Shown: in pieces, positions 59,624-64,000 of the stretch | Layout of the letters: the number at the start of each line of letters is the position of its first letter | Position numbering within the stretch: the stretch's first letter is position 1 | From: Sindora glabra | Taxonomy: Eukaryota > Streptophyta > Magnoliopsida > Fabales > Fabaceae | Assembly: GCA_020226215.1 (NCBI GenBank) | Contig: CM035233.1 | Coordinates: 10,850,001 to 10,914,000 of the forward strand | DNA length: 64,000 nt | Direction: 5' to 3' | The notes under the pieces: generated by a model | What the model was told of the DNA's origin: nothing | The model's input: the letters and a program-made list of their open reading frames with translations, nothing else | Database searches by the model: none | Position numbers and translations under genes: made by a program

Positions 59624-62500
59624 TATTAGCCTTGGCCCTATTTAAATAATAATTTTGATGATAACAACAAATTTTGACTTGTTTAAATGGGAATAATGAT
59701 CACTTATTGCATTTGATCAAAATTGAAGCTTGAAGATTATTGAAGACTATTAATTAGGATTTTATTGGCTTTATAGGTTCATTTATACAAGAGGGTGCTG
59801 GAAATCGTGCATCATACATGCACAACGGAATAAAATTTTTTTTTGCACGATTTCCACCAAGGATCCATGCGAATTTAGAACGCCATAGATTAGGGATTAG
59901 GATTTATACCTTTCGGCCAAAAATCTTCTGACTGCTACAGCAAGTCCGATCTGCTTCCAAATCACGAATCGAATAGAAACCAGTAAATCAGATCACCAGT
60001 ACAACGTTTATGTGGCTGCACCTCTGTGGTATCCACACGAACACGTGAATCACCGATGAATGTCCGCTACACACACCGGTTGGAATTGATCTCCTTACAC
60101 CTCGTAGTGCTAGCTATGCCTCCTCAAGGATTTTGGTCAAGGAGAGGTGCTAGGGTTTTCTATGCTTTTGCTTAGGGTGCATGAAAAATAGTAGTAATCC
60201 TATTATTACCCAATAAGCCTATTTAAATATGTGCATAGAAAAACCTAACCTATTTGGGCTTTATTCCATGTATAATTATAGGCTTACTATTGGGCCTTAT
60301 AATTATAACATAAATTCTCAAATATTAAGCCCAAACAATTTGGTCCATTAATTCCAAATTCACTAGGCTCTAAGTGTGCGACCCTACAGGCTCTCATTAG
60401 GTTGGCAATGATCATTAATCATATTAATGATCATAAACAATGATTGGTGTCTAGCAACACATCATTGTTACCCAAGTAATGAGAAAGTCGGTGATTTGAC
60501 TAAACCTTTATATGTGATCATCACTTATGTCCTTTTGTCTTATACATCTAGATTGAGCACGAGACATGGACCATGTCATTCCTGTATAGCCCAATCTTGA
60601 GGTTTCTTGATTCCTAAGTAAGCTGACTAAAACAAATGTAATCGACATCTCATGTCAATTCATCTGAGCATGGCCATGCATTTTCTCAGCTTTACTTAAT
60701 CAAGGGGCCTATAGATGTTACTCCTGTTATATAGGAGGGACAAATCCCATCTTGATCACACAAACCCCTCCGCATGATATGTGACATATCCAATATCTAC
60801 CCTTGCATTCACTTAACCATTAGTGATATAGAATAGTATCAAAATATGAAACTCACATGTAGGGAACCTTGGTGATCTCAGGTCAAAGGACCATATTAAT
60901 AATGATCACTAAGAACCACTTATGACACTCATATAACGATCCATGTAGTGTTCTTAATATGGGTCGGTCCAGTATACAAGTTCTCTAACTTGTACTCATG
61001 TGTAAACTTAATATCCCATATAAGTCTTCACACATACTAGTCTTAACATATCAAAGCAACCTAATCCACAATGATATATGACTAGGGACATTTAAGAATA
61101 CAATTATTCTAAGGTTATTATTATAATTGAATATATTACACAGATAATATATATAAATATTATAATTGAAATTGTCATTAAAATAACATGATTCAAAATT
61201 ACAATCACCAATACAATTGGTTTTAGGGATATACACTAACAAAGGGAATTAAATTAAATGGGTTCAATTTAAAATATTGAGAAAATATTCTTCAAAATTA
61301 AATCTTGTGTCAAAATAGTTTTTACATGAGTTGGAATGAAATTTAGGGTGAAAATGATTTTCTAAATGAGTAAAATAAGTTTTAAATGGTTTAAATCTTG
61401 AAAACAAATACGTATAGTGGCAAAATCGATTGTACAATTAATTTTGGCCTTCTAAAAACATTTTAGGGAGGATGAATTAATTGCATGATTCATTCACCAC
61501 ACCTAAAATAAGCTTGGGCATCCCTTGCTTTCCAATTGAAAAATCATCCTAGTAGAATCAATTGAATAATCGATTTTAAGTGTCCAAAGACAAAATGAAT
61601 TCCAAGTGAATTGATTGTGCAATCGATTTACAATGTGAAAATTCCAAATTTAAATTCTGGTGAGTTGATTGCACACTCAATTCACCCTATATGATTTCAA
61701 AAATTTGAAGCCTAAATAAATTGATTATATAATCAATTCATTAAGTTATAACACATATGTAATGGCTATTTGTTATGTATAACAAACTTTTAAACTTTTC
61801 AACACCTATATGAAGCTTTGAAATCGACTTTAAAATACAAGAAAAGGCTTTCACTATTACACTAACTCAAAATCTTCATCTCTTTTCTCTTATATGATTT
61901 AATCCCATGAACCCATAAAAATTAAAATGTCTTCTTCTTAACTTTTCATTATATATTCAAACTTTGAGAATTTTTGAGTTTAGTTTTCATATTTCAAATA
62001 CTCATTTATTATGTTTTAGGATAAGGTATCCCTAGGATATTCAAGAGTATAGAATCTCTAAATAGACTGCTCTTTGAGAGAGGAATCTCAAAAGGGATTG
62101 GCTTATAATTAATGGACATTGAAGAGGCTTCTTCGAGTGCCTGATTACACTTGAAAAGATAGTGAATTCTTGCAAAATCCAAGTCAATAGGTTTAGTAGT
62201 GGATATACTTCTTGGAGTGTTGAATTTTTAAGGCTGAACCACTATAAATTATAGTGTTTGATCTTTTCTATCCCTATCTCTTTACATTTTTTGCACTATG
62301 TTCTAATTTTCTTGCTGAATTTGTTGAATCATCATTCTTAATTGTTTCAAACTTGATTATTGCATTGAATAAATGTTAGTCTATTGTTTCCAAGTAAAAG
62401 TTGACTACAAAACTTGCATAAAATTGATTTTGATTTTAAAAGGAATAAAATTCCAAAACTCAATTTAGGTGGAATTCTTGTTTACACTTTCCCATCAACA
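59624..62500 (+). repeat. Sirevirus 3' LTR, interrupted by a solo LTR
   Basis: Parts 59624-59795 and 61242-62500 align collinearly with the 5' LTR (for example GATTATTGAAGACTATTAAT, then ATTAAATTAAATGG, then the palindrome block and the pre-end GGTGG). It ends CCCATCAACA. The LTR start is TA rather than TG. Net length without the insert and its target copy is about 1.43 kb, equal to the 5' LTR. Confidence 0.85.
59796..61241 (-). mobile_element. Solo LTR, copy 2 (inverted, inserted in the 3' LTR)
   Basis: The inverse runs from TGTTAGTGTATATCCC to TTTCCAGCA, 1446 bp, and matches the copy at 51176-52619 with only scattered differences. The flanks GAGGG (59791-59795) and AAGGG (61242-61246) agree at 4 of 5, supporting a 5-bp duplication. 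The uninterrupted 5' LTR of the host shows the pre-insertion sequence. A 63-codon frame inside it is not a gene. Confidence 0.85.
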
Positions 62501-63887
62501 TTTTTTACCCATGAAGGCGTGCCATCTTCATGTCATTCCTTTATGTTATATACCCTATAATGTATGTAATTTTGATAAATAAAATATTTTATTTTTTAAT
62601 CTGACTTGTAGAAATAAATATAATTAAACGATATTATTCTCATAGAAGGTGTTTATTCAAATAAATAGGACTTAAATTAACTTAGATATTCTCTATCTAA
62701 TACACACAAATTTTCAATTAAATTTTTGTTATATGTTTATTTTTTATTAAAAATAAAATTTAAAACTAAGTTTTGAATATAAGTTAAAATTATTAATTAA
62801 ATATAAAATATTAAAAAATTTATAAATTAATTTAATATATATAAAAAATTAAAATTTAATTTTAATTATAATTTTCTGTGCATATATTATTTTTTAATAT
62901 TAATATTTCATAATGGAACCGTCAGAGGGCAATAATCTTCTATGCTTTCCCCGTCCCACGCACAATGGTTAATTTCGACACGGTAAAATGACTACAATGT
63001 TAAAATAAACAAAAATATATTGTGAACAAAATTTTTTTTCGATGAATTGAAATGCAAGGATATTGAATCGTATTCAATTCAAAAGCAGCCTACACAACAT
63101 CACCACCTGTCACTAAACAAAATAATCAAACAAATTATGTAATATATAAATGTATATATTATTAAAAGTTCAAGCTGCTTTGTCAAAAGAAAAAAGGGCG
63201 TGTCGTGCTTTAGCCACAAATGTTTTGCATGATGAATGGAAAAACGGAAAAAGTAGCGTCAGTAACAGCGCTGCACTACTTTTTGTCGTTATATATGTCT
63301 AAAGTTTTAATATCAAATAATCCTTTTAAAAATTTCAAATCCAACAAACAAATTTCCTAAAGATTCTAAAACACTAAAATAATGAACATATCAATTAAAA
63401 GAAAGAGGAAAAGCAAGATTAGCCACTTATAATTTTCCTAAATTTTTTAGTGGAGTAAATGCAAATAAATAATGGAAAAAAAAGACATGCATATTTTACC
63501 TCTCCAAAAGCAGTTGAGTCAAACTTGATTAATAATTTACTTAAAATATTTGAATTTAAATCATGCCTATAGGTATTAATTAAAAACTCAACCACATTTT
63601 AGTTCAAAAGAAAACCTACAGACAAACTAGCTAAAAGTCATGTTAAATTAGTTTTGAAAAAAAAATTGTGGATAATTTACATGCCTTCTTCATTTTTTCT
63701 TTTTAACTAGAACCATAACATTTTCAATTTTCTTTTGAAAATTTTAAAAAAATTATTTGTAAAACCTAAAATTTTAGGGAGATTACATGACGGTAAATAT
63801 TATTTAATAGCAGCTGTTAATTTGTATTTTCCCTAAAATATATGCTCCCTTCCCTTTTATCACCTGCGCACACTCCACTCCTAATGG
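62501..63887. other. Non-coding region, possible upstream region of a gene
   Basis: AT-rich with no repeat ends recognised. GC content rises slightly at 62920-63000 and again after 63840. No reading frame of note. Confidence 0.45.
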
Positions 63888-63900
63888 TTATATATCTTAA
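63888..63900 (+). promoter_or_regulatory. Possible TATA box
   Basis: TTATATATCTTAA lies about 60 bases before the candidate start codon at 63955, after a C-rich stretch (CACTCCACTCC). The spacing would give a short 5' leader. Confidence 0.35.
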
Positions 63901-63954
63901 GCCCCAATCATTCCTTTTGGAGCATGTATTTACCTTATATTTAGCGCCGCTGCA

Positions 63955-64000
63955 ATGGATCTGAATCCCTTAAAAAAAATGGTAACTGAGATCCATAAAA
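63955..64000 (+). CDS. Possible 5' end of a gene running out of the window
   Basis: An ATG in a good plant context (CTGCAATGG), preceded by a GC-rich leader (GCGCCGCTGC) that is unlike the surrounding AT-rich DNA, opens a frame of 15 codons to the window end (MDLNPLKKMVTEIHK). A TATA-like box is correctly spaced upstream. Too short to identify. It could be a real gene start or chance; the sequence beyond base 64000 decides. Confidence 0.3.
   Translation, partial: MDLNPLKKMVTEIHK

Larger units (their letters stand above)
48053..62500 (+). mobile_element. Sirevirus-like Ty1/copia retrotransposon, degenerate, with nested solo LTRs
   Basis: Two related LTRs (48053-49495 and 59624-62500, the latter with a 1446-bp insert) enclose, in order, gag, pol with integrase before reverse transcriptase (copia order), and a separate downstream ORF of the envelope-like type. 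A polypurine tract precedes the 3' LTR. Without the two inserted solo LTRs the element is about 11.5 kb, which fits Sireviruses (SIRE1/Maximus lineage). Five-base flanks TATTT and TTTTT agree at 4 of 5. The two LTRs are clearly diverged by substitutions and small indels, and all ORFs are broken, so this is an old insertion. Confidence 0.85.

Noticed and set aside
61051..61242. Minus-strand frame of 63 codons
   Set aside because: Inside the solo LTR; the frame is not a known protein and is broken in the other copy.
1..64000. tRNA, rRNA or organellar DNA inserts
   Set aside because: No T-loop plus acceptor combinations, rRNA-like GC-rich blocks or recognisable plastid or mitochondrial genes were seen by eye.

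Overview
This is a gene-poor, AT-rich stretch of a plant nuclear genome. It is built almost entirely from transposable elements and decayed genes. The evidence is a plant-type ankyrin/PGG pseudogene with split exons, a Sirevirus-like Ty1/copia retrotransposon, plant CACTA, Mutator-like (MULE), hAT, Stowaway and LINE elements, and a transposon-borne plant mobile domain ORF. It is a eudicot; a legume is my best guess from the overall look of the repeats, and that is not proven. I see no rRNA, tRNA, organellar insert or CRISPR array.

1-31 kb holds one large broken locus on the minus strand, read from about 31.2 kb down to 3.9 kb. Its product belongs to the plant family with a gag-like (DUF4219/UBN2) N-terminal domain, ankyrin repeats and a C-terminal PGG membrane domain (ITN1/ACD6-like). 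Four related first exons lie in tandem (31.1-29.4, 29.4-29.1, 26.6-26.3 and 24.5-24.2 kb). They are followed by ankyrin exons at 17.3-16.5 kb and a PGG exon at 4.5-3.9 kb. All copies except one are visibly damaged by frameshifts, an in-frame stop, a lost start codon or MITE insertions. The introns and gaps hold CACTA ends, a copia gag remnant, a LINE, a Stowaway MITE, a long-inverted-repeat element with an internal 1.16-kb tandem duplication, and a family of hAT-like elements that entered this locus three times.

32.6-43.3 kb is a single 10.7-kb MULE. It is bounded by a perfect 9-bp target-site duplication (TTGTTAGAG) and related terminal inverted repeats of about 105 bp. It carries a degraded MURA-type transposase and, downstream on the same strand, a second degraded ORF with a plant mobile domain (MAIN-like, PF10536). 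The 3' part holds foldback repeats. This is the most interesting unit in the window.

43.7-48 kb has an hAT-type MITE, another inverted-repeat MITE, small tandem duplications and one possible orphan exon.

48.05-62.5 kb is an old Sirevirus-like element with diverged LTRs of about 1.43 kb, gag, pol and a downstream envelope-like ORF, all degenerate. It contains two solo LTRs (1.44 kb each) of another family. One lies in pol and one in the 3' LTR, in opposite orientations. The last 1.5 kb is unique-looking and may hold the promoter and first codons of a gene that runs out of the window (ATG at 63955).
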